In this document: piece by piece, positions 35,100-46,100 of the stretch
How the letters are laid out: each line of letters opens with the position of its first letter
How positions within the stretch are numbered: position 1 is the stretch's first letter
NCBI GenBank assembly: GCA_963555705.1
Contig: OY743170.1
Coordinates: 28,024,862-28,088,861 of the forward strand
Length of the DNA: 64,000 nt
Reading direction: 5' to 3'
Source: Ligustrum vulgare
Taxonomy: Eukaryota > Streptophyta > Magnoliopsida > Lamiales > Oleaceae
Position numbers and translations under genes: made by a program
Notes under the pieces: model-generated
Databases searched by the model: none
Seen by the model: the letters and a program-made list of their open reading frames with translations, nothing else
What the model was told of the DNA's origin: nothing

Positions 35100-36482
35100 T
35101 TTTCTATTTTTTCTATTTCTTTATTCTGATTCTGATTCATTACTTTCTGAATCTGTTTCACTTATATAGATTTCTTGATCATAGTATTCTTCAATGTCAG
35201 ATATTTCACTTAATTCACTTTCTATTTCTAGATATTCTTTTTGTAATATTTTAACTTTTTTTTTGTTACAATCAAGGCTTATATGCCCCATTTCTTCACA
35301 ATTCCAACATTTGCATTGACTTTTGTCTTTCTTATAAGTTTTATTTTTCTGTCTTTTATTTGGATTATATTTTCTTTTGTAATATCTTCTCTTAGGTTTT
35401 CTATATCTCTTCCTAGAGTTTCTAAATTTTTTAAACTTTCTATTTTAATTATTTCTTTTATTATTTCTTCTTCTTTCAGGATTACATCCCCATTGGGTAG
35501 GTTTTTTCATATCTTCACAATATATTCTAGTTAATTTTCCTGATTCTTTAATAATTGTCTTTATATGCTAATCTTTCAAATAGAAATTTTATCCTTGATC
35601 CTAATGTTCTAGGTATTTCAGGATTATCTATGATAAATTTTTCAAATTCTGTTTTAAAGTATATTCCCCATGAACCTGATAATTTATTGTAATACATATC
35701 TCTGTATACTTCTTGATTTTCATTACAATAGAATTGGACATAATAGTATTCTTTGAATTCACAAGTGTATTCTTTGATTTTACACATATCACATATTGTT
35801 AAATATATTAATCTCATTCTTGCATTATCTTTTTCTCTAATTGATTCTGTTTCAGCATTACTTACCCAAATTTCTCCTAAAAATTCATCCTAATATAATC
35901 TACTAACTTTTCTATACCTTTTCTATCTGATTTTATTAGTTCTGTTTGTACATTTCTTCTTATTAATGCTTTTGTATCACTACTTATTTCTTCCCACCAA
36001 TTCCTAACATGTCCTTCAAAAGATGATGTTAAAAAGTCTATCATTCTTTCAGTATTTTCCCATGTGTCATCTTTATTGTATAAAAAGAACAATATCATTG
36101 AATTTGCCCAAGTTAATAAGACTTTTTTAGTATCTATTTTACAATCAAAATCTAGTTTTGTTCCTCCATGATTGATAGGTGTATCATAATTATTATTTGG
36201 TTCAAGTCTATCTTTATATTTATTTCCTTTAGGTGGTTGTCTATATCCGATTATATCATAATATTGTCGGTATGATTTACTACATAAAGGTGCATAACTT
36301 TCATTTGAATCTAGTAATTCTTGTTTGAAAGTTCCCATTGGAGTTGGGCTAGGTGCTCCTCCAGTATTCATTAATACTTGGTGTTCATTAAAATTTTCTA
36401 GGCTTAATTGGTCAAAATTTACTATAAGTAAATCTAATTCTTCATTCATTTTTATCTTATTCTTCTTCAGTTTTTTCTTCAA
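35100..36482 (-). pseudogene. Pararetroviral coat protein with CCHC zinc knuckle
   Basis: Frames 36482-35877 and 35817-35548 are two halves of one protein, separated by a break near 35877-35820. The first contains GHVRNWWEEISSDTKALI, a gag/coat-like helix. The second contains ICDMCKIKEYTCEFKEYYY and WGIYFKTEF. A basic region and the knuckle CWNCEEMGHISLDC follow at about 35312-35270. An acidic serine-rich tail (ETDSESNESE) lies near 35150. Coat proteins with a C-terminal CX2CX4HX4C finger package pregenomic RNA in this family. Confidence 0.8.
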
Positions 36483-36639
36483 CTTTCAGTTTTCCTAAAG
36501 TTTTTTTTATGAATTTTTGTAATTCTGATTCTTCTTCTAATATTTTTGCTAATATGTTTTTTTCTAAATTCATCATCCATACTTCCTGTTTCTATTATAA
36601 TTTTTTCTTGTTCAAAGTGTTTCTTTCCTATTCTGAGTA

Positions 36640-38075
36640 TTTATTTTTCTATGAGTTTTTTTTCTATCTTCTTATCTTTATTTTTATTATTTTCTTTGAA
36701 TTCTCTAATCTCTAGTTTTAGTATATTTATATCATTTTTTACTTCTTTTAATTCAATTTTTACTTCTTGAACATCACTTATTAATGCTTTTATTAATATT
36801 TTTATATCTTCAATAAATTCACTTATTGACATTTTGTACTCTTGGTTTAATAATTTGAGTTTTTTGTACCTTAAACTCTATTGTACATATCATCCATTTT
36901 TATTTCTAATTTTTTGATTTTTTCTTGTATTGATATGATCCTTTCATTTTCATTCTTCTTTATTTTCTCATTTAACTTATCTATTTTTCTAAGATTATTT
37001 CAATTTTATCTTGATTAATTAATTTTCCTGATTTTCATTGGAATTCTTTCAAAATTTCTTCATCTATATTTTTAACTTCTCATATCATATCTTTTAATTC
37101 TTTTAATTGTATTGTTAGTTTACTTTGAATATTTTGTTATTTTTCTTTGATATTCATATCTTGTATATTTAACTGTTGTAATTCTTCAATAGCCAATTTA
37201 TCTTGTATGTTTATATTTTTATATGTTTGCCATAAAAAGACACTTATCCAGTTTAATTGCATATTAAGAAATCCATCGATTTCTCTCCATAAGCTTAATG
37301 GTTGGAACATGGTTGTATTTGCTCATCTTATTTGATAAGATCCATCTGGAATTCTTATATTTTCTATTATTTGTTTTTCAAATTTTATTTGTGGAAATTC
37401 TGTCATTAATTTCTTCCTTTGATATGTTCGATTTCTAGAATAAGTTCTGTTTCATATTTTGCTTCTTTACAATTCATTATTTGATATTCGCAATATTCTT
37501 CTATTGATCAAAGCATTAATTTTCTATTATACATTCTATAATAGTTTAGACAATCTTCTAGCTTTCTCTTTGTCTTCTAAGATCATTTGTATTTTCGGTA
37601 ATTACGTCAAAATTCTATTATAATATTCTCTCTTTTTCTCTAATAATTTTAGTCTAAGTTTTTCTTGTTGTTTTATATTTCTTTATTCCCTTATTTGATC
37701 AATTAAATTTATTCTTTGATCTATTATTAAATCTAATTTTTCATTTGTTTTTATATCTAGACTAGATATCTAACTAATTGAGGATCTGCTCTATGATAAT
37801 CCATTTATATAATCTTTATATAATTCTTCTAGTATATCTTTATTGATTAAATCTAATATTTCGTTTATGATAAAATCTTCCTTTATTATATCGAAATTTA
37901 TTAGATCATAAATATATTTTCTTATATCTTTGTCTAAATCTTTTAGAGTTCTCAAGATTTCTATTTTATAATTATCGGGTAATATTAATGTATGCATAAT
38001 CATAAATCTTGATGTATATATTATGTATTTATTTTTATTTTTTGTCATATAATATTTATATTTTGAATTTGCCAT
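36640..38075 (-). pseudogene. 5' ORFs of the pararetrovirus (small ORF, coiled coils)
   Basis: The first ORF starts at 38075 (MANSKYKYYMTKNKN), its ATG inside the primer-site motif, and runs to 37791. Broken frames follow. At 36832-36641 a regular heptad pattern (EVKIELKEVKNDINILKLE) suggests a coiled-coil virion-associated protein. These products are not recognisable by sequence; the virion-associated label rests on position and coiled coil. Confidence 0.45.
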
Positions 38076-38090
38076 ATGGCTCTTATATCA
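38076..38090 (-). other. Degenerate pararetroviral primer binding site
   Basis: The minus strand reads TTGATATAAGAGCCAT against the plant tRNA-Met site TGGTATCAGAGCCAT. It marks the genome origin of caulimovirids and directly precedes the first ORF. The viral sequence appears to stop here at its right edge. Confidence 0.6.
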
Positions 38091-38170
38091 ATTTGAGGGG
38101 TGCTACTATGAGAGAACAAAAATCACAAAAATCTATTAAATAAAATTATTTAAGGATTTAAATGAATTTT

Positions 38171-40986
38171 TGTAGCGATCAAGAATTTTTACGCAATTAA
38201 TAATTATTTTAATATTTAGAAAATTGTGTCGCTGCTATCTCACCTATTTATTTTTCATTTTAACGTTAACATCGCGTCGCGTTCGTCTAGCCAAGTCGAG
38301 AAAATATTTAGTTTGTTCGATTTTAAATTTAAATTTCCGAATTTCTAAAATTATACTATTTTAATCATTTATTTAAAGTATTATTTTCAAAATCATTTTA
38401 AATTCCAAATTTATTAAAAATATCTCCATTTTTCCTTAGTAAATTATTTTAAGTCCAAAATACGAAATTCAAATTTTATCTCAAAATTTATTTATTTTCA
38501 AGTTTATTTTCAGTCCAAAATATATCAGTTTTTAAATACATTTCCAAATCGAAGTTAGTCTAATTTTAGTTAATTATCCTAAACTAATCCTATATAATTA
38601 ATCTATCTAATTTCACCCCACGTTTTCCTTCTTTCCACCTATGCAACCATCATTTCATATCAAAGATTCCTCCAATTTTGATGTATTCTACTATTCTTTA
38701 CTATAATTCCTAAATCAATACACTAATTCTAGCATTTAACCATTTGAAATACAACTAAGCACCATCATTATCATCACCAATTCCACCTACCACTCTCCCA
38801 CCTACCACAAATCTATCATCACCTATTTCTTCATCATCATCTCCACAACTCCACTTCCATCACCTCCTTCGTGAATCATCACCATCAACCAACCTAATTC
38901 CTCACCAACCGAACCAATGTAAATTCCATCACACTGCCGCATAGCAACACCTCCACTGCACAAACCATTTTCCACCATCAATTCACCACAATACCTCAAT
39001 TGAGAACCCAAGCCAATTCTAATAGCCTGCAATCACAATTCAACCACCGAGTTTCATTGAACCACCACCCAATTCATCAAAGCTGTCGATCCACCATCAT
39101 CACATTGGCACCAATCTGCAGTAATAGCTCCACAGCCCTGCCTCCATCATTAGTCACCACTGTATCATCAATCTGCAACCAAGGAAAATCAAACCATTAT
39201 CATCAATGTCAATACCACCACTGCTGGAAAACCAACCCTCTGCCAGACCACCAGCTCACTGCCAAGATTTCAGGATTATAATCAACCTGCAGTAACATTT
39301 CCATCATCAACCTCAACCTCGGTTTGCAAGAAATCAAATCCCATTTTGTTTTCCTTTCACACAACTACAGACATCCAGACACCAACTTCCCAAACACCAC
39401 CACAGCCCATCACCGGAAAATCATCATCGCTGTCCAAACCCAAATCAAACCCAAAAACCCACGAAGAACAAGAAATAAATCAGTTACCTACCTAAACCGT
39501 TGATTCACCATCGGAAAGTATGATTTCCAGTCTCGGTTCCAGCTCTAAATCGCAGCCAAGATCGGACTTTAAGCATCATTTTTGTCTCGGTTCTCGCAAC
39601 AAATCAGCCCCAAAACCTTAACCTTGCCTTCGTCGTCGTTGGCTGCACCCTGCGACGGTGTCGCGCCGGCGAACCACCGACTGGAAGACGGTTTACCTCA
39701 AAGTCACACCTTCGCCTTCTTCCTCTCTTCTCTGCAGACAGAAATGGAAATGGGTAGAGAGCAAAGTAAAAATCTGATAATATAATTTAAGTTTTCAGAA
39801 ATTTGCAACTTAGTCCCTAAGTTTGTGAAATGATTTAATTCAGTCCCTATGTTTTAAAAAGGTTTTATTTCAGTCCTTTCAGTTTTAAATCTTTTAATTT
39901 CAGCCCTTAAGTTTTTAATGAGTATTAATCAGCCCCTCATTTTTAAAATATATTATTTCAACCCTATTGTTTTGAGTTTCCGACCCAACTTTTGAAAAGA
40001 TTTACATTTTAGTCCCCAAAGTTCCAAATGTTTTATTTTGACCCTCGAGTTCAAATACTTTAAAACTTTATCCCTTAATTTAAAAATCCGATTATTTCAG
40101 TTTGAATATTTTAATTGGATCCTTAAAGTTTCAAAATATTCATTTTGGTCCCTCGACTTTCAAAAGTACTCATTTTAGTCCCTCAACTTTCAAAGTATTC
40201 ATTTTAGTCCCTCAACTTTCAAATCATCAATTTCAGTCCCCAAATTGTAAATTATCATATTTAAACTATAAATTCCAAAAGACTAAGGTAAATTATGGGC
40301 TAGACGAAGCGTACGGAGATTTTAAGGATTTAAGTCGTTTCCCGCTCAACTTTGCACTCGTCGGATTTAAGGTAGACTCGCCCCCACTAATTGATTTATA
40401 TTATAATTGCATGTGTTATGTGGATGTGTGTGATTTTATACTTAATTGCATGAGAAAAGAATATCTCTTTTAAGATAAAGAATTATGTTATGCTGGGCAT
40501 AACTTATCTACTAGCTAAGAAAAGAAAAGTAAAGAATGTGTTCATTTGCGTTCACTATGTGATGCCTATGAATAAGAAAAGAATGTCACTACATTATTTG
40601 CATAATTTCTTGTTCAATTATCTTGTAAATTAATTATTGGCGATGAGTCTACTGAGTATTTCATTTTTGAAATGCTCAACCCGTTATTTTAATAACTTTT
40701 GCAGATTTCGGAGACGGTGGCGAGTGATGGGCAATGACGGAAAATTACAAATTGATATATATATATATATATTTAAAAAGTCGTGAACTTTGAAATGATT
40801 ATTTCATTTTATCAAGAATTGTCATTTTTACAAATTTGTACGAGAATACTTATTCCATTTGAATTATCGCTAAACTTTTATTCGATAAATGCGATATTTA
40901 ATATTTAATTATTTTTTCGTAACAAAGTTTATTCAAGAATTTAGAAAAGTGACGTTTCCGCACTCCTCGAAACTCGGGGCGTTACA
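38171..40986 (+). repeat. Complete solo Tekay-type LTR with perfect TSD
   Basis: It runs from TGTAGCGATCAAGAATTTTT to CTCGGGGCGTTACA. The 5-base flanks are identical (ATTTT at 38166-38170 and 40987-40991). At 2,816 bp it is a long LTR. From the middle onward it is a series of TTTAGTCCCTC/TTTCAGTCC-type short repeats (39800-40250). A GC-rich stretch near 39600-39760 may hold the transcription start. It shares the CTACTGAGTAT and GGAGACGGTGGCGAGTGATGG blocks with the LTRs at 18986 and 61575. Confidence 0.92.
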
Positions 40987-41080
40987 ATTTTTCTATGCTT
41001 TAAAGGGCTTATATTATAATATAAATTTTATGTATGAGGGCATTTTAGGAGGTTTGAATGGTGGAAGACTATTTTACTAA

Positions 41081-41559
41081 GGATAATTATATTTATACCA
41101 CACTTTTTAATATTTACACCACATTTTAATTGCAAGAAAGATCTTCATTATTTGTTTATTTTTGTTTTTGTGTCCTCAACTTTTTTTTAATTGCATTATT
41201 ATTCATAATATTCAATTAATTAACATATTTTGTTTCTAACCAAGATTTCTTTTCAAATATTCTGTTAATTTGCAGTGAAAAGATGTGCAAATATTTTGTT
41301 TAATTTTTGTATTAGTTATTTATGTTGTTTATTTAAACATATGAAAGATAAATAAATATTTTTCGCACTCGTAATAAATATTTTGAACAAAAATCGTCTT
41401 TAAAGACAAGATGTGAAAATTAGTAAAAAGTTGACGATAAAAAAAATTATAAAAAAAACTTTGGCAGGGTAAATGTAAAAATAAAGAAAAATTAGGTATC
41501 TTCATTGCAGTTAAAATGTGGTGTGGATTACAAAAAGTGTGGTGTGAATATATTTACCC
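41081..41559. mobile_element. Mutator-like MITE with 9-bp TSD upstream of ING2
   Basis: Terminal inverted repeats of about 50 bases (left GGATAATTATATTTATACCA, right complement GGGTAAATATATTCACACCA; shared ACCACACTTTTT) flank a 479-bp non-coding insert. TTTTACTAA is repeated at 41072-41080 and 41560-41568. Nine-base duplications are the signature of Mutator-type transposition. The element ends about 70 bp before the duplicated promoter unit. Confidence 0.85.
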
Positions 41560-41630
41560 TTTTACTAATATTATGATTTCAAAGTTCATTTCTTTGCAGG
41601 TTATTTGTACATATTTCCCAATCATATATC

Positions 41631-41810
41631 CATCTTATTATTATAATAATAATAAAATATATATAGATACATCGTCGTTCGGCTCGCAATTTCTCCTTCC
41701 TGTGAATCTTCTTTGCTATCCATCTTATTATTATAATAATAATAAAATATATATAGATACATCGTCGTTCGGCTCGCAATTTCTCCTTCCTGTGAATCTT
41801 CTTTGCTATC
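41631..41810 (+). promoter_or_regulatory. ING2 core promoter, perfect 90-bp tandem duplication
   Basis: Two 90-base units (41631-41720 and 41721-41810) are identical as read. Each contains an ATT-rich run, a TATA-like TATATATAG (41658-41666 and 41748-41756) and a pyrimidine-rich leader with TTTCTCCTTCCTGTG. The second unit ends 40 bases before the ATG at 41851. Two equal TATA boxes therefore predict two start sites about 90 bases apart. Confidence 0.75.
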
Positions 41811-41850
41811 TTTGAAGCGTGGAACCCTAGAAGCAATCAATTAACTCAAG

Positions 41851-43173
41851 ATGGCCATAGCAAGAACCGGTGTTTTCGTCGACGACTATTTGGAGTGTGA
41901 GATTTTCAGTTTTATCAGTCTTCTTGTTAATATTTGGCGAAATTGAATTGTCGATTGAATTTATTTTTTATGAATATTAAAGATAATAAATGATAATAAT
42001 AATAATTATAGATTCGAGTACGTTACCCGCGGAGCTTCAGAGGTTGCTCAACACCATTCGAGAACTGGATGACCGATCCCAAGGTTTCTCCTTTGTTTTC
42101 TGTTTTTTCTGCTTTAAATGTGCATTTTTTAAGTAAGAAATAAATGACATATTTAGCTAATGCGTATAAGGGTATACGTAAATGCATGAAAATTGAAGCA
42201 ATGATAAACCAGACAAGGCAGCAAACTAAGTACTGTTTGGGATTGGCATCTCAAGGATATGGGGGCTTATTCTCTAAGAAATATGGTGTCAACAGCGATG
42301 AAGATAACGAAACATTCCAAAAGCTTCATAAAGATATTGAGGCCAACCAGGACAGTGCACTCGGTCTCTGCACTGAAAAGGTTCTATTGGCAAGACAAGC
42401 ATATGATCTAGTAAGCTCACAATGTCATTAATGTTACTGCACTTGACTGCATGTTATTTTGTATCACTCCTTGTATTACTATCGTCAGACAAATTACGTA
42501 GAAATAAACAACTTGTTGCTTTTAGACAACTCTTATGTTTGATTTAGAGATAATGAGCTTGTATATTGACTTTAAATTTAAGCAATTAATTGTCTTCTAA
42601 CATGCAAACGAAGGGGAAAATAATAAAATAATGCTTTTCCCTAACTTTTGGCAAGAACTTACTCATACCTTGAATTTCTCTTGCTACTCCTGCTGGCATG
42701 GCTTCATCCCACAAATTATGTACACTCATTTTCCCATGGAGACAATACTCTTTCTTCCGCTTTTTGATAAGTCATTGCACTGACGTTGGTTACCATTAAA
42801 CTATGTTGTTTTTCCGAGGACATTGGTCTTTTGGCATAGTTTGGAGACATAGCTTTTGAAAATTTAGATGCTTTCTTCTCAGTCCCCTTGACCCCCCCTG
42901 GGTTTGTGGAGTGAAGGTTCGTGGAAAGTGTCCCTTAGTCATTTATACCTTTAGACCTTGCTTAAAGCATTATGTTATTGCGGTAGTTTTGATAACTATA
43001 AACATCACCTACTTACATGCAAATGCTATTAACTGATCAGTATTCCGATAATATACATATCCTGAAGCGTTGGAATATGTTCTCTTACATTTTTCCCACT
43101 TCTCTTCAGATAGATAGCCAAATAAAACGACTTGATGAGGATCTGAACTACTTTGCAGAAGATCTGAAACAAG
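41851..43173 (+). CDS. ING2: ING2 exons 1-4 (N-terminal domain)
   Basis: These four small exons (46, 72, 212 and 64 bases) and compact introns encode residues 1 to about 131. They hold the conserved [16 protein letters not shown] and [20 protein letters not shown] segments of the ING dimerisation/partner-binding region. Exon 4 ends CAAG before GTAAAT, the donor of the giant intron. Confidence 0.93.
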
Positions 43174-46100
43174 GTAAATCAACTTCTTCTTGGGCCATAT
43201 ATTGGTAGTGTATTATTAGTTAGTTAAATAATTAAATGATCAGTTAGATCCCTTTTAGCAAATTCCCTATTAAGTTTAGCTGCCGGATTTCTGTACGTTC
43301 TGTACTTTTCTGGAACTAGACAGCATGATGCTTTTCTTTGACCCATTTGGTGTTACCTTACTAGTGGAGCTTCAGTTCTTTAAAAGAAAAGAATATAAAA
43401 GAACAGAATGTCTTCTATCTAGCTATTTTTCCCTATAGGTTTATAGTACGATTGATGGGCTAGCAAAGAATGGTATTATATCTTGCCGGTGCACTCTTGG
43501 AGAGAGCGGGCCGATTTGTGCACAATGGGATGACAGAGGGTATTAGGATATTTGCACATTTTCATATGACATAATGTTGAAACCACAACTCACCGCACTA
43601 ACTTCAATGAAGACAGAGCTCGATTGATACACCATTTGGTGAAGGTACGTAAGCTGGATCTGTGATGCCACATTTTTTATTTCATTGTCACACTTGAGTC
43701 CCAGTTTGACTCAGCTCGGAAGGTGATGTTTTCGAGCTTGATCAGTGCCATCTATTCAGCTGAGGTAGTCGAACTGTTGCCTCATGAGAAGCCTGCACCA
43801 CTAGAGGCTACTATTAGTAGGACTAGGGACAACATTCGGCCCTGCACACCACGAGTTGAGCCAGCGGGGCAGACATATCAAGAGGGGCTGCTAGAGCCAG
43901 TTTCGGCACCGGCACCTTCGGGAGATGACAGACTATTGAGGAAGATCTTATCAGAGTTATCAGTGATGGGACGCATGTAAGCCACCACGTGGGATGTAGT
44001 GCTACAGTTACAGAGGCAGGTTGATACTTTTGAGAGGCAGATGCAGGTCTTAGTGGGAGTAGATATTGCTGAAGAGCAGCGCACATTTAGGGGTTGAAAA
44101 AATAACCGAACCAAACTAAAACCAAGTACTCCCCAAGTGCAAGTCTGGCTGTTGTAGCTGAGAAGGTTCGGCAGATGAATCGGTGGGCCTTGGTCCTCAT
44201 GTCCTGTTGTTAAAATGAGTCCCTCCATCACTGATTATTGCCCTAGTGCTCCAAACCGAGTGAAAATATTTTTTCTTATATAGTCAACTACAATTCGAGC
44301 ATCATTTGTTGGACATGCTTTTGCTTCCATCCACTTGGACACTAAATCCACTGCTACCAGTATATACCTGTTATTGTAAGAAGGCGGGAATGAGCCTGTG
44401 AAGTCAATTCCCCACGTCGAACACTTCAACTTCCAAAACATTGGTTAGTGACATTTCATGCTTGAATGATATATTTCCAGTTCTTTAGCACCTGTCACAA
44501 GCTTTAACAAACAAAAAAGCATCCTTAAATAAAGTAACCCAATAAAAATCACATTACAATATCTTTACATCTGTATTTATAGCTCCTATGTGACCACTAT
44601 AACCCCTGTCTTCTTCCACCTGCATCATGTGAGCCAAAAGCATTAGCTGCTCATCTAGAAACACTTATTTCTCAGCGACTTCATGATTTGTTTTTTCTAA
44701 TTTGGATAAATGGTTTGCTATTTGATTTTCTATCTCCTTTTTATCTCGAATCTCAATATCAATCTCTTGGAGCAATAATACCCATTTGATCAACTTTGAC
44801 TTTGCATCCTTTTTCCCAAACAAATATTTCAAAGCAGAGTGGTCAGCGTAGGCAATTACTTTTGATCCAATAAGATAAGATCTGTATTTGTTAAAGGCAA
44901 ATATTGCAGCTAACAACTCCTTTTCAGTTATAACATAATTGATTCATGCATCAGTTAATGTCCGACTAGCATAATATATCACATGAAATATTTTTTCCTT
45001 TCCCTGACCCAAAGTTGCCCCTACTGCATAATCACTTGCATCATACATGAGCTCAAAAGGTAAATTCCAGTTTGATGTTGTGATAATTGGTGCAATAGTC
45101 AATTTTTCTTTGAGTGTATTAAAAGATGACAAAGACTTCAGATAAATTAAAAACCACCTTTTTTTTAATAAAGTACAAAAAAGGCTTTGTGATTTTAGAG
45201 AAGTTTTTTATAAACCTTTTATAGAACCCTCCATGACCCAAAAAACTTCTTACCCCTTTAACTGAGCTTCGTGGTGGTAATTTTTCAATTAATTGAACTT
45301 TAGCTCTATCCACTTCAATCCCTTTTCCTGAGATTCTGTAACCTATAAACTATCCCCTCAAAAACCTTAAAATGACATTTTTCTCAATTTAGCACCAAGT
45401 TAGTCTCTTTATACCTTTCTAGCACTAGAGATAAATGATGTAAACATTGATCAAATGAGGACCCAAGTACTAAAAAGTCATCCATAAATACCTCAATGAA
45501 GCGTTCCATTATACCTAAAAATATTGTCATCATACACCTTTGGAATGTAGCTAGAGCATTACACAATCTAAATGACATTCTTCTGAAAGCAAAGGTACTA
45601 TAAGGACAGGTAAATGTTGTTTTCTCCTGGTCAGCTGGAGTTATGGAAATCTGATTGTATCCCGAATATCCATCTAGAAAACAGTAATGTGAGTGACCTG
45701 CTAGCTTTTCCAACATCTTATTGATAAATGGTAAGAGCGAAATGATATTTCCTTGTTGCAGCGTTTAGTTACATGTAATCAATGCATACTCCAACCTGTT
45801 ATTGTCCTAGTAAGGATTAGCTCATTGTTTTCATTTTCGACTACTGTTATACCACATTTTTTTGGCACTACATGTATTGGACTAATGATGCACCGTCTGA
45901 AATTGGATATATTATGATACTAGCGTCAAGTAGTTTTAAAATTTATTTTCTGACCACCTCTTTCTAGGTAGGATTTTAGTCTGCGGTGTCCTTTAACAGA
46001 TAGTTTGGATTCATCTTCCATCAAGATTGTATGCATGCAAAACTCCTGGAATGGTACATTTGATGTCTGCAATTGGACAATTGCAGTCTTATGTTCTTTC

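Larger units (their letters stand above)
25930..38098 (-). mobile_element. Endogenous pararetrovirus (Caulimoviridae), interrupted
   Basis: Read right to left on the minus strand, the order is: primer site (38076-38090), small ORF and coiled-coil ORFs, coat protein with CCHC knuckle, movement-protein-like region, two retropepsin domains, reverse transcriptase, RNase H, a transactivator-like region, a TATA promoter with polyadenylation signal, and further AT-rich ORFs. Coat before movement protein, with the transactivator after the polymerase, fits Cavemovirus/Solendovirus-type genomes better than badnaviruses. Without the solo LTR at 31915-34518 it is about 9.6 kb. Every large ORF is broken by stops or frame shifts, so this is a relic. 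Its very high A/T content differs from neighbouring elements. Confidence 0.85.

Noticed and set aside
38071..38170. Pararetroviral leader continuing past the primer site
   Set aside because: The 70 bases up to the solo LTR show no TATA or poly(A) pattern and no match to 27600-28000.
39000..39785. Plus-strand ORFs in the solo LTR at 38171
   Set aside because: They are short, His/Ser/Pro-rich chance frames in LTR sequence with no conserved domain.
42149..42198. Upstream start of ING2 exon 3 (AG at about 42157)
   Set aside because: It would keep frame but insert about 14 extra residues ([14 protein letters not shown]) into the highly conserved RSQ-INQTRQQ junction. The AG at 42198 restores family spacing; minor use as an alternative acceptor cannot be excluded.
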